This document shows, piece by piece, positions 1 to 10,200 of a DNA stretch of 64,000 nucleotides (position 1 is its first letter; each line of letters opens with the position of its first letter). A program made the translations under genes and the position numbers. Source of the DNA: Cytophagales bacterium CG12_big_fil_rev_8_21_14_0_65_40_12 (GTDB lineage Bacteria; Bacteroidota; Bacteroidia; Cytophagales; Cyclobacteriaceae); assembly GCA_002786855.1 (NCBI GenBank), contig PCUU01000075.1, positions 1-64,000 of the forward strand, in the 5' to 3' direction. The notes below the pieces were generated by a model. That model made no database searches and had not been told where the DNA came from. It saw nothing but the letters and a program-made list of their open reading frames with translations.

Positions 1-35
1 AGTAAATATTAGTTAGAACTTTTCACCTAAGCGTA

Positions 36-3000
36 ATGAGATTAAATAGGTGTGCCTTTATTGGTCTACTGTTTTGTGTATTCTTTTCGAGTGTCAGTCT
101 TAAAGGCCAAACCCCGATTGCTTCTATAACGACCAATGCCGTTACTACTGGGCTCACTACATCGTCCTATGTGGCCACTTCCCCGAGCGATGCTTCTGGC
201 GGAATTACTCCCAATACAAGTTATACTGTAAATTATGGTCAAGTCAGGAATTTGATTCCTACCGCATATACCGTAGGGGTGACTCCCTACAACAATTTCG
301 TTTTGCCAGATACACTGATCATTCAAAGAACGGATGCTGGTCGGCAATTAATTATTTTTTATGAGCATCAATCCACAGCGGGTACTACAATCAATCTTCA
401 ACCCGAACAGGTCGATAATGAGGATGCACTGTATGAAACTGGCTTTATTAATGCCGGGTATGATAACATTTTGGTGAATAATGCCACCAATTTTGCTAAC
501 GTAGAAAGAGTGGATGTCATCTATTATTCCGGAATAGTTACTTCTACGCCTAGCAATGCGGTTTTTCCGATTGTTGAACGAGGGGGCAATGATGATATAA
601 AGGTAGCAGCAATTCGAGGTTTAGATGCCAATGGCATTCCCAACGATTATTACCCAAATGTAATTAGAATCAGCAACGATGGCCCTAACGACTGGGGAAA
701 CTCTGGCATCACACATGTTTCGTTGGTACTAAGAAGGCAAACAGCAACCTCTGATCCATTACCAGTGCAGGTTTTGGGTTCACAAAATATTCACGGAAGT
801 GCTGTTTCATTCACTGAATTTGGAGTTACCGCCAATGAGATTGTATATGGCTACTCAATTTTTGCTGATGATGTTGACGAAAGTACAGTCGACATTACCG
901 ATATCACTGAGTTTCCTACGAATACGGCCGAGACTTCAGGCCTTGACTTGATTGCGGGTATTTCCACTGCCGTTGCCAGTGATGACAATCTGACCAAGGC
1001 AGTTGGTCCAGGGGGTTATAAAGCCGCACTCAATACATGGCTTAAGGCCAATGTGGGAGTAACAACCGCCACAGATGCATCTAATGTTACGGATTGGCAA
1101 GATCAATGGCTTGGAAATCATGACGCCACAACCTTGACCACCGCCCCAACCTATCGAGATGGAACAGCGTCTGCTGCGGACGATATAAATTTTAATCCTA
1201 CGGTTGACTTTGTTGATGGGGTAGAAAGGGGTTTGCTGATTGCCAATAACAGCGATTTTAATACAGCTACTTCTTATACTACTAAAGGTATAAACATAGC
1301 TTTTAGAACAGGAAACAACATTGCTACTAAGCAGCAAATTTATGAACAGGGCAGCAATAATAGGGGGATTAATGTGTACATAAGTGGTAGTGAAATTTAT
1401 GTAGGCGCATGGAATATTTCGAATGACGGAGCGGGTTCACCTTGGGGCTTTTTTTCGGTCAATACCTCGGCCTTGACTGGGGCCAGAGAAATTGCAACTG
1501 ACACAGAATACATTGTTACTCTTGAGTATACAGGCAATGCATCAGAAACAGGCACCTTAGTGGCTTATCTCAATGGCCAGAGTTTCGGAACAATTTCCAA
1601 CGTAGGCCTCCTTTTTGCCGATACTGACGGTATTGGGTTGGGCGACATAAATTCTCAGTCCAGATACCACGATGGAACAGGGGCAGCAGCCTCCTTTTAT
1701 GGTAGCATAGCCGAGCTTATTTATTGCAATGCTCCAGGATCGTTTTCTTCCGCACAGCGCAACCGAATCGAAAGTTATTTGGCTTTGAAATACGGAATTA
1801 CTTTGGATCAGTCCTCAGCACTTAATTATTTCGATTCTGACGGAACTGTAATTTTCAATACCAGCATTAGCCGTAGTATTGGAGGATACTTGGAATATAA
1901 TGCTGACATCGCAGGCATTGGCAGAGACGACAATTCTGAGTTTGAACAACGTATTTCACGCAGCGAAAATGTGGGTAGTGTGGTAACCATGGAACGCCTC
2001 ACCGAGATTGGAACAGATGAAACCTTTTTGATTTGGGGAAACGATGGAGGCGCATTGACAACGGTAAGAACGGAAGTTCCTGATGTTATTTTTGAAAGGC
2101 TAGAACGAGTTTGGCGCGTGGCGGAAGAAAATGAAATGGGCCAAACGAATATTTCCTTCGACCTGAATGGCTTAGGTCTGGGTACAGATGCTAATGACTT
2201 TGCTTTACTCATTGGTGGCGTTTCCTCTCTCGGGGATTTTACCAGTGCTACGGTGGTAGGTGGTGGTACATTTAGCGGAGATGTAATCACTTTTAGCAAT
2301 ATCAATTTGTCTGATGGCCAGTATTTTACCCTGGCCACTCAATATTTTATTTGCACCCCAGGAAATGTACCAGACGGATTAGCACTTTGGTTGAAAGCCG
2401 ATGCGGAAACTTTTAACACAGGTACTACACTTGCTACAAACGGCCAAACCGTTGAGACATGGGCCGATCAAGGGAGAAACGGATTTGATGCAACCAACGA
2501 TGGTGGTGTAACGAACCGTGCACCGACATGGGTAGCAAACTCAGTCAACTTTAATCCTGGTTTAAACTTCCCTAATGATGGGGGTTCTAATACTATAGGC
2601 TTCAATTTAGGTAGCAATTACATTTTTGCAGACGATGCCGATGGCGGCCTTCATATTTTCAGTGCGGTTGAACCTATTCCTGGGCCAGGTACTACGGCAG
2701 GAGATCGCAGCCAAAAGCTTATTTATAGCTTCGGGAACAGAACGATCCGTACGGTCTCTTTCGGAGCGAGTGACACGCGAGGCACCATAAATGTTCCATC
2801 TACCATCAACAATTTCAACATAACATATGCTGGATCAGCTACCTTGGTCGAAGGTGACTTTAATATTAGCGCAGGCGTTAATGACTCACGAGATTTTCTT
2901 GTGGATGGTCGAGTGGTCAATAGTGCTACCTTGAGTTATCAACTGAATGCCGCCAATATTGATGAAAATCCTACCCATCAAACAGAGGCGGGTCCTGTTT

Positions 3001-6000
3001 CAATTGGTCGCCAATCCAAAAACAATGGCTTAAATTCTAATGCGGGAAGAAGGTATTATGGTGACATGAACGAAGTGGTGGTGTATAACACGGCAATTTC
3101 AGCCTTAGATGCGCAGAAAATCAGGTCTTATTTGGCTTTAAAGTACGGAACAACGCTTAGCGATGACAACGATGCAGATGCTACCACAAATGAGGTGATC
3201 TCGGGGGCCATCAGAGAAGGAGATTATGTAGCATCGAATGGAACAACCATAACCTGGGCCTATAATGATGACACCGGTTTTGTGTCAAATGTGGCAGGAA
3301 TAGGGCGAGATGATGATACCTGCCTTAACCAAAAGCAATCGAGAAGTGTAAATCCCGATGCCATTTTGACGATCGGACTAGGCAGTATTGAGGCCACCAA
3401 TGCAGCCAATTCCAATACCTTCGATAATGATTATGATTTCCTCACTTGGGCAACGGATGGAGCAAGCACAGCCTTTGCCAATATTACTACTTTAGGAACC
3501 CCAGGCACTGTTAATGAAAGAATGCTCCGTGTTTGGAGAGCTCAAGAATCAGGTACGGTCGGTGCAACAGCAGTGTCATTTGATCTTACAGGCTTGGCGG
3601 GCTATAGTGCCAATGCAGCAGACTATCAATTAATTATTGCCAATGGCGGTGATAATACTTCTTTAGAAAACGGAACAACCTTGACCGGAGGAACTTTTAA
3701 TGGTTCTGTCCTTACATTTTCTGGAGTCAATCTAACCGATGGCCAATATTTCACACTTGGGGTTTCATCGGATTTATGTGGGCCAGGAGGAGTAACTAGC
3801 AGCATGGTGTTGTGGTTAAGGCCCGACCTTGGCACTTCTACAACCACAGATGCCGCAGCACTGAACACTTGGACGGACCAGTCCACTGCAGCCAATAATG
3901 CCGTTCAGGATGGTAACCCTCCAACTTTTACCAACAATACCACAAACAACATCAATTTTCAGCCTACAGTATTGTTCGATGGTGTAAACGACCGACTTTC
4001 ATTAGGTGATTTGGCAGAAATTAAATCTACATCGGGCACAGGTAGATACAGTATGCTGGCCATTGGAATTCGTCAGAATACAGGGACAAATCACGTAATA
4101 GGCTCTACTGGAGGAACTGGAAATCAAGACCTTCATTTTGGCTATAGAAATAATAATGCGGCCACAATTGCTCAATGGGGCAACGATTTGGATGTAGGCG
4201 GACTTAATGCCTTTGATAGTCCTGCGCAAACTCCTTTTATGCTATTTGCAAGTTATAATGGTTCTGGAAGGCAAATTGAGGAGGTTCGTGACGACAATTT
4301 CAGTCGAAATACCGATGCCAACACAACGGATATAGGCGGAACGCAGACGAATTATATCGGGGATTTAGAAAGTGTGAACAATTATGCGGGCTATATAAGT
4401 GAAGTTTTGGTCTACAATGCTGCCATAACCGATTTAGAAAAATTAAGGATCTATTCTTACTTCGGAGTAAAATATGGCATTTCATTACCACAAGATAATG
4501 ACGGTGATGCCACTCTAAATGAAGTAATTTCAGGCTCAGTTTCCGAAGGAGATTACGTGGCTTCTGATGGCACCACCATCATTTGGGATGAGTCGAATGG
4601 ATATAGCACTTACCACAACGACATAGCAGGCATTGGACGAGATGATGCCTCATGCCTCAATCAAAAACAGTCATCCAGTACTTATACAGATGATATAATT
4701 ACCATGGGTCTTGGTGCTGTCGCCACCAATAATGCTTCGAACGCCAATAATTTTGCTGGCGATCAACGCTTTTTGATTTGGGGGAATGATAATGGCGCCA
4801 CATTGGAGACTGGAGCCATTAATTCAACTGACCCTGGAACTCCAGACTTACCGCCAACAATCGCTCAACGAATGGAAAGAGTCTGGCGCGTTGAGGATAC
4901 TGGAAATGTAGGTGCGACAGAGATACAATTCGATCTGACAGGTTTAGGCTACACTGCCATTGCCAGCAATTTTTCATTGATCATTTCCAATAGTGCCACT
5001 ATGGCCAGTGGCAGCCTTACCACAGGGGGAACCTTCAATGGAAGTGTTTTGTCATTTACGGGGATTGATCTAACTGATGGACAATTTTTTACTTTAGCCA
5101 CAGAGAATGAGTCATGTGGTCCTGGTGGAGTAAATACAAATTTAGAATTATGGCTACGAGCGGATATTGGTACAAGCACCACAGTAGACGGTGCAGATTT
5201 GGCCACATGGAATGACCAAAGCGTAAACGGGAACAATGCCTCTGAGACTGACTTGGGAGGAGGCGCTGTGGTTGAGCCTACTTATGAAAGTAACGAAATC
5301 AATGGAAACCCAGTGATTCGTTTCAATGATACCAATACCACTAACAGTTCTTGGATGGAAACTGCAGGGGGAACAAACCTTACTTCAGGAGATCTTTCCA
5401 TGATAGCCGTATTTAGAACTACACAAAGCCAAGGTTCTACAACAGATTTTCAAATTTCACCATCACTCATAGGAGCCAATGGCGCAAGTACCGCAGATTA
5501 TGGACTTGGGTTAACTGCGGGTAGAGTTCACGTCAATGCGGCCAATAATTCAACTTTGAACGCAAGAGACCCTGGTCAAACAGATAATTTTGAACCTTTC
5601 ATCGCATCTGCCACACGCGATGTCAATTCACCGTTCGGTATTGGCTTGTTTGTGAATTCTGCCAGCGTTGCGACTGGGACTTCAGATGCCACAGCGTTAA
5701 CATCCCCTAACTCTTGGGCCATTGGCAATCATTCAACGCCTACAAACGATGGTCAATTCCAAGGAGATATAGCTGAGGCCATAGTGTTTTCTTCAACCCT
5801 AACGGCCCAGCAACGCACTCGCGTAGAGACTTATTTGGCGCTGAAATATGGTATTACAAGGATAGTCTCGGCACTTTCGGCTTCAGAACAAGATTATTTG
5901 GCCGGTGATGGAGGGGTTATTTGGGATTATGATGCTCAAGGGACAACCTACCATAATGATATTGCAGGAATTGGTAGGGATGACATTGGTTGTTTTAATC

Positions 6001-6983
6001 AATTGGCCTCCAAAAGTGAAAATAATGATGCATTGGTTTCCATGTCTATAGGTACTTTCCCAGATAACGACTCATTTTTAATTTGGGGGAATGACAATGC
6101 AGCCGTTGAAGACGAAACGAATAGAGAAAAACCAGCCACTATCAATAGCAGATTGAACCGTGAGTGGAGGGTACAAGAAACAGGCACGGTTGGCACTGTT
6201 AGCTTAACCTACAATTTAAGTACGATTACAGGGCCGAATGATGTGATTGGTGCAAACAACTTAAACCAGTTGAGACTGTTAGTTGACGATGATGGTAATT
6301 TTAGTACTGGTGCAACCCTAATTGAACCCTCCTCCACCAATGCTTTAGACAACACGGTAACCTTTAATGTCAATTTCACATCAGGGCAATATTTTACGCT
6401 AGGCTCAGAAGAAGTGGGGGCGCTCCCAATAGAGCTTATTGAATTTAAGACGACTGTGCTTCAAGACAATACAGTAAAAGTGGATTGGTTAACAGCTTCT
6501 GAAACGAATAATGCCTTCTATTCTGTGGAAAGAAGTAGTGATGGGATCAACTTTGAAACCATTGCCAATATTCAAGGAATTGGGAATAGCGATGTTCAGA
6601 ATGCTTACTCCTACATTGATTTGAAGCCAATGGAGGGGGTTTCCTTTTACAGGCTTAGGCAAACTGATTTTAATGGAACTTCTGAGGTATCGGAGTTGCG
6701 AAGAATCGTAATTCTTTTGCAGGAAGAAGAGATCAGATTTGCGATTTTCCCCAATCCAAGCCGTTCAAATGAACAAATAACACTTAAATCTGCCAGTCGT
6801 GAAATAAGTATAGCCATGATTAAAGTGTATGACTTGACAGGCGCATCGCTAATGGAGTATTCGGTTGATGTACCAAGTCAGGAATTGCAGTTGCCGTTAT
6901 CGCTTCAAACAGGCATTTACCTTGTTCAAATTTTTGATGCACAGGGCAGACGATACATTAAGAAAGTGTTCATCGAACAGTAA
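36..6983 (+). CDS. Giant T9SS-exported modular surface protein (paralog 1, four modules)
   Basis: This is a 2315-residue secreted protein. Residues 1-25 form a Sec signal peptide ending at a Lys-Gly-Gln site. The N-terminal ~330 residues are followed by LamG/concanavalin-like stretches alternating with a repeated module. Each module carries a 'YLALKYG'-type motif (near residues 585, 1035, 1478 and 1936), then 'AGIGRDD' (near 625, 1086, 1530 and 1977), 'FLIWGND' and 'RVWRV'. The linkers restart with 'LWL(K/R)AD'. This matches the LamG plus DUF8202-like architecture of Bacteroidota. The last ~80 residues begin with 'FPNPS' (about 2238) and form a type A T9SS sorting domain, so the protein should be exported and anchored at the cell surface. 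Its ligand cannot be read from the sequence. The next gene is a paralog in the same orientation. Confidence 0.9.
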   Translation: MRLNRCAFIGLLFCVFFSSVSLKGQTPIASITTNAVTTGLTTSSYVATSPSDASGGITPNTSYTVNYGQVRNLIPTAYTVGVTPYNNFVLPDTLIIQRTDAGRQLIIFYEHQSTAGTTINLQPEQVDNEDALYETGFINAGYDNILVNNATNFANVERVDVIYYSGIVTSTPSNAVFPIVERGGNDDIKVAAIRGLDANGIPNDYYPNVIRISNDGPNDWGNSGITHVSLVLRRQTATSDPLPVQVLGSQNIHGSAVSFTEFGVTANEIVYGYSIFADDVDESTVDITDITEFPTNTAETSGLDLIAGISTAVASDDNLTKAVGPGGYKAALNTWLKANVGVTTATDASNVTDWQDQWLGNHDATTLTTAPTYRDGTASAADDINFNPTVDFVDGVERGLLIANNSDFNTATSYTTKGINIAFRTGNNIATKQQIYEQGSNNRGINVYISGSEIYVGAWNISNDGAGSPWGFFSVNTSALTGAREIATDTEYIVTLEYTGNASETGTLVAYLNGQSFGTISNVGLLFADTDGIGLGDINSQSRYHDGTGAAASFYGSIAELIYCNAPGSFSSAQRNRIESYLALKYGITLDQSSALNYFDSDGTVIFNTSISRSIGGYLEYNADIAGIGRDDNSEFEQRISRSENVGSVVTMERLTEIGTDETFLIWGNDGGALTTVRTEVPDVIFERLERVWRVAEENEMGQTNISFDLNGLGLGTDANDFALLIGGVSSLGDFTSATVVGGGTFSGDVITFSNINLSDGQYFTLATQYFICTPGNVPDGLALWLKADAETFNTGTTLATNGQTVETWADQGRNGFDATNDGGVTNRAPTWVANSVNFNPGLNFPNDGGSNTIGFNLGSNYIFADDADGGLHIFSAVEPIPGPGTTAGDRSQKLIYSFGNRTIRTVSFGASDTRGTINVPSTINNFNITYAGSATLVEGDFNISAGVNDSRDFLVDGRVVNSATLSYQLNAANIDENPTHQTEAGPVSIGRQSKNNGLNSNAGRRYYGDMNEVVVYNTAISALDAQKIRSYLALKYGTTLSDDNDADATTNEVISGAIREGDYVASNGTTITWAYNDDTGFVSNVAGIGRDDDTCLNQKQSRSVNPDAILTIGLGSIEATNAANSNTFDNDYDFLTWATDGASTAFANITTLGTPGTVNERMLRVWRAQESGTVGATAVSFDLTGLAGYSANAADYQLIIANGGDNTSLENGTTLTGGTFNGSVLTFSGVNLTDGQYFTLGVSSDLCGPGGVTSSMVLWLRPDLGTSTTTDAAALNTWTDQSTAANNAVQDGNPPTFTNNTTNNINFQPTVLFDGVNDRLSLGDLAEIKSTSGTGRYSMLAIGIRQNTGTNHVIGSTGGTGNQDLHFGYRNNNAATIAQWGNDLDVGGLNAFDSPAQTPFMLFASYNGSGRQIEEVRDDNFSRNTDANTTDIGGTQTNYIGDLESVNNYAGYISEVLVYNAAITDLEKLRIYSYFGVKYGISLPQDNDGDATLNEVISGSVSEGDYVASDGTTIIWDESNGYSTYHNDIAGIGRDDASCLNQKQSSSTYTDDIITMGLGAVATNNASNANNFAGDQRFLIWGNDNGATLETGAINSTDPGTPDLPPTIAQRMERVWRVEDTGNVGATEIQFDLTGLGYTAIASNFSLIISNSATMASGSLTTGGTFNGSVLSFTGIDLTDGQFFTLATENESCGPGGVNTNLELWLRADIGTSTTVDGADLATWNDQSVNGNNASETDLGGGAVVEPTYESNEINGNPVIRFNDTNTTNSSWMETAGGTNLTSGDLSMIAVFRTTQSQGSTTDFQISPSLIGANGASTADYGLGLTAGRVHVNAANNSTLNARDPGQTDNFEPFIASATRDVNSPFGIGLFVNSASVATGTSDATALTSPNSWAIGNHSTPTNDGQFQGDIAEAIVFSSTLTAQQRTRVETYLALKYGITRIVSALSASEQDYLAGDGGVIWDYDAQGTTYHNDIAGIGRDDIGCFNQLASKSENNDALVSMSIGTFPDNDSFLIWGNDNAAVEDETNREKPATINSRLNREWRVQETGTVGTVSLTYNLSTITGPNDVIGANNLNQLRLLVDDDGNFSTGATLIEPSSTNALDNTVTFNVNFTSGQYFTLGSEEVGALPIELIEFKTTVLQDNTVKVDWLTASETNNAFYSVERSSDGINFETIANIQGIGNSDVQNAYSYIDLKPMEGVSFYRLRQTDFNGTSEVSELRRIVILLQEEEIRFAIFPNPSRSNEQITLKSASREISIAMIKVYDLTGASLMEYSVDVPSQELQLPLSLQTGIYLVQIFDAQGRRYIKKVFIEQ

Positions 6984-7284
6984 AATTACCCTTACAATAT
7001 TCTTAAGTTTTATCGTCTTACGTGTTGTTAACTAGATGTCAACTACGTTAAATTAGCTTTAATCTGCGTTTCTTGTTTTGGAGAACATAATATTTGTATT
7101 AGCTTTGTCATCCTTTCACCTAAAGCTGGCCAAATCACCAATTGGCTCTAATCAGTATTCCTCAACTCAACATAATTCTTAACCAATTTATTTGGAGTCT
7201 ATGCTCCGCTTTTTAAAATAAACAATTTTGTCCCTATCGTTTAGGGTCAGTTAATGACAACTATTGAGTAAGGTGAGAGCTTTT

Positions 7285-10200
7285 ATGCAACTGTGGAGAA
7301 ATATTTTGAAAGCTACGAGGTGTTCCCTTGTAGTTGTTTTAATGCTTGTTGCTTTTCATTCGTACGCTCAAATTCCTATCAGCAGCATTACAGATGAGAG
7401 TCCCCTCCCTGCTTCCAGTCTTACAACGCAACTAGGTATTAATGCCGCTCCAGACGCACTTAATGGAGTACAGCCCAATCAACCATATGACATTGCCTAT
7501 GGCACAGGCGATAATTTGAAAATTGCGTCATATACTGCGGCCAGCATAGTTTATGATAATTTCGTTTTGCCTGATATTTTGCTTATACGAAGAACGGACA
7601 ACCAACCCTTTGTGAATATTTGGTATACGTTAAATCGTCTGGATAACATGGTGTTAGAAATTGACCTTGATGCTGATGAGGTTTCGAATGCTGATGATAT
7701 TTACCAAAGTGGGGTTTTAAATGCAGGCTATGATAATATTTTGGTGAATGATGATGATGAGGGAGAAAATACTATTCAAGCGCAAGTAGAACGACTTGAT
7801 GTGATTTGGTATGGTGGTATTGTTACTTGTTCGCCCTCAACAGCTGTTTTTCCTATTATTGAAAGAGGAGGTAATGACCAAATCAAAATTGCTGCCATTA
7901 CCGCACTTGATGTCAATGGAGATCCTTCGGCTTACGGCACGATGGTAGACATTGAGAACTCAGATTGGCCTGATCCGACCAATGCGGGCATTAATGGTGG
8001 TAGATCTTTTGACGATTTCTTAATCCTCAGAAGACAGGCGGCAGCTTCAGTGCCTATTCCACTTATCAATATTGGGGTCCTTGCTGGCCAATCTGCACAA
8101 AGCCTTCAAGGTGTAGCTGTTCCTTTTTCTACTTTAGGGGTAGCAGCCAATCAAATCATATATGGTTTTTCGCTGTTTGCTTTTGATACGAATGCTACTG
8201 ACCATACGCTTACGGATATTTCAACATTTCCAACCGACACCAAGGCAAGTGATTCGGGTCTTGATTTAGTAGCTGGGCTCTCTGCGGGTGTCTCTTCGGA
8301 TGATTGTTTAACGCCTGCTAATGGTCCTGGGGGGTATAAGGCTGCCTTGGCAGCTTGGTTAAAAGCCAATGTTGGTGTTACTACAGCCACGCACGATGCT
8401 AGAGTTACGGATTGGCAAGATCAGTGGATAGGAAATCATGACGCTACATCAAGTGGTACTGTAAGACCAATATTCAAATTGGATGAAAGTTTGACCAAAA
8501 CGATAAATTTCAACCCTTCTGTTGAATTTGCAGGGACTAAAAGCATGACCATTGCCAACAATAACTCATTCAATACTTTTACTTCTTACACAAGAAAGGG
8601 TTTGAACTTAGCTTTTAGGACAGATACTACGGATGTTACCACGAGACAAGTAGTCTACGAACAAGGTGGGGCTACAAGAGGTATTAATGTTTATTTAAGA
8701 GGGGGGAATCTTCATTTGTCTGTATGGAATAGAAATAGTGATGGTGCCGGATCTCCATGGAACAATGGAACAAACGTTTCTACAGTGAGCACGGCTGTAA
8801 CGGCAAATACAGAATACATTGTTACCCTGGATTTCAATGGTAGTTCTTCCTCTGCAGGAACAGTAACGGGTTATTTGAATGGCCAAAGTTTTGGTTCACT
8901 TTCTTCTGCTGGTTTGCTATATGCAGATACTGATGGGATTGAGTTCGGGGCCTCAGACGGAACTTCTCAATTCGATGATGGAAGCAACGCTGGCACAAAT
9001 TCTTTTCAAGGAGAAATTTCAGAATTTATTTATTGCAATGAGCCGGGTTCTTTTCCACTTACCCAACGCAATAGAATTGAAAGTTATTTGGCCTTAAAGT
9101 ACGGGATTACATTGAATCAATCCACACCGATAAACTATGTAAATTCAGCAGGTACCATTATTTTTAATACAACCATTAGTGCTTCCATTGGAGGCTATTT
9201 AGAGTATAATAAAGATATCGCAGGGATTGGAAGGGACGATAATTCCATCTTTGAGCAGAGAAAGTCGAAAAGTGAAAATACAGGTTCCGTTGTTACTATT
9301 GATAAAGGAGGTGCTTTTGGTATTAATAACACTTGGCTTATCTGGGGCAATGATGGAGGTCTCTTGGATGACGATGAAACTACCGATAGGCCTACAATTG
9401 TGGATAGGCGGATACAGCGCGTTTGGAGAGCCGCAGAGACAGGTGACTCTGGTCCTAATACCGTTTCATTCGATATTTCTGGTATGACCTTCAACGGTGG
9501 AACTCCATCTGCAGCGGATTTTAGTTTATTGATTGCAGGTAGCGCATCTGGCGGAACCTTTACTGCTGCAGAAATAAAAACTGGAGCTACTTTAAATGGT
9601 AATATATTGACCTTTACAGGGGTTGACTTGAGTAATGGGCAGTACTTTACACTGGGTACAGGCTTTATCAGCTGTGCACCTGGCAATGTAACTGCTGGCT
9701 TAAGCATGTGGCTAAGGGCTGATAATGGTCCAAATGCAAGTACAGATGGTGTTGACGTTTCACTTTGGTCTGATTTCGCAGGATCAAATAATGCCACAGG
9801 AGTAACTAATCTTCCGAATTATCAAGCCACTGCGGTTAATTTTAATCCTGCCTTAAATTTTGACGAAACCAATACAGAAACTTTATCAGGTACCGCTGGA
9901 TTTTATACTCATGCTTATTACATCGTAGCAAGACCACAGAATAATATCAATACAGCCTCAGCCCCTGACGTTATCTTGGGTTTTGATACACCAAGTGGCA
10001 GTACCTCTCCGTCTGCAACAAATAATTTAGGGGGTTTCGCACTTGGAAATGCAACTTCTTTATTGACTAATGAGATATTCTCTCATGGCGTTGGTGCCAG
10101 TAACCCTGTAAGGTACAGGAGGGGAGCAACTCAAGCAAATTATGGTACCAGTATTGCTGCGGGTGACGCGTTTCTGTTTGGTGTTCGAAATAATAGTGGT

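Noticed and set aside
936-1337. Antisense reading frames within the giant genes, clpB, lon and others
   Set aside because: They lie opposite clearly coding sequence, show no domain, signal peptide or context, and are explained by codon bias of the real genes.
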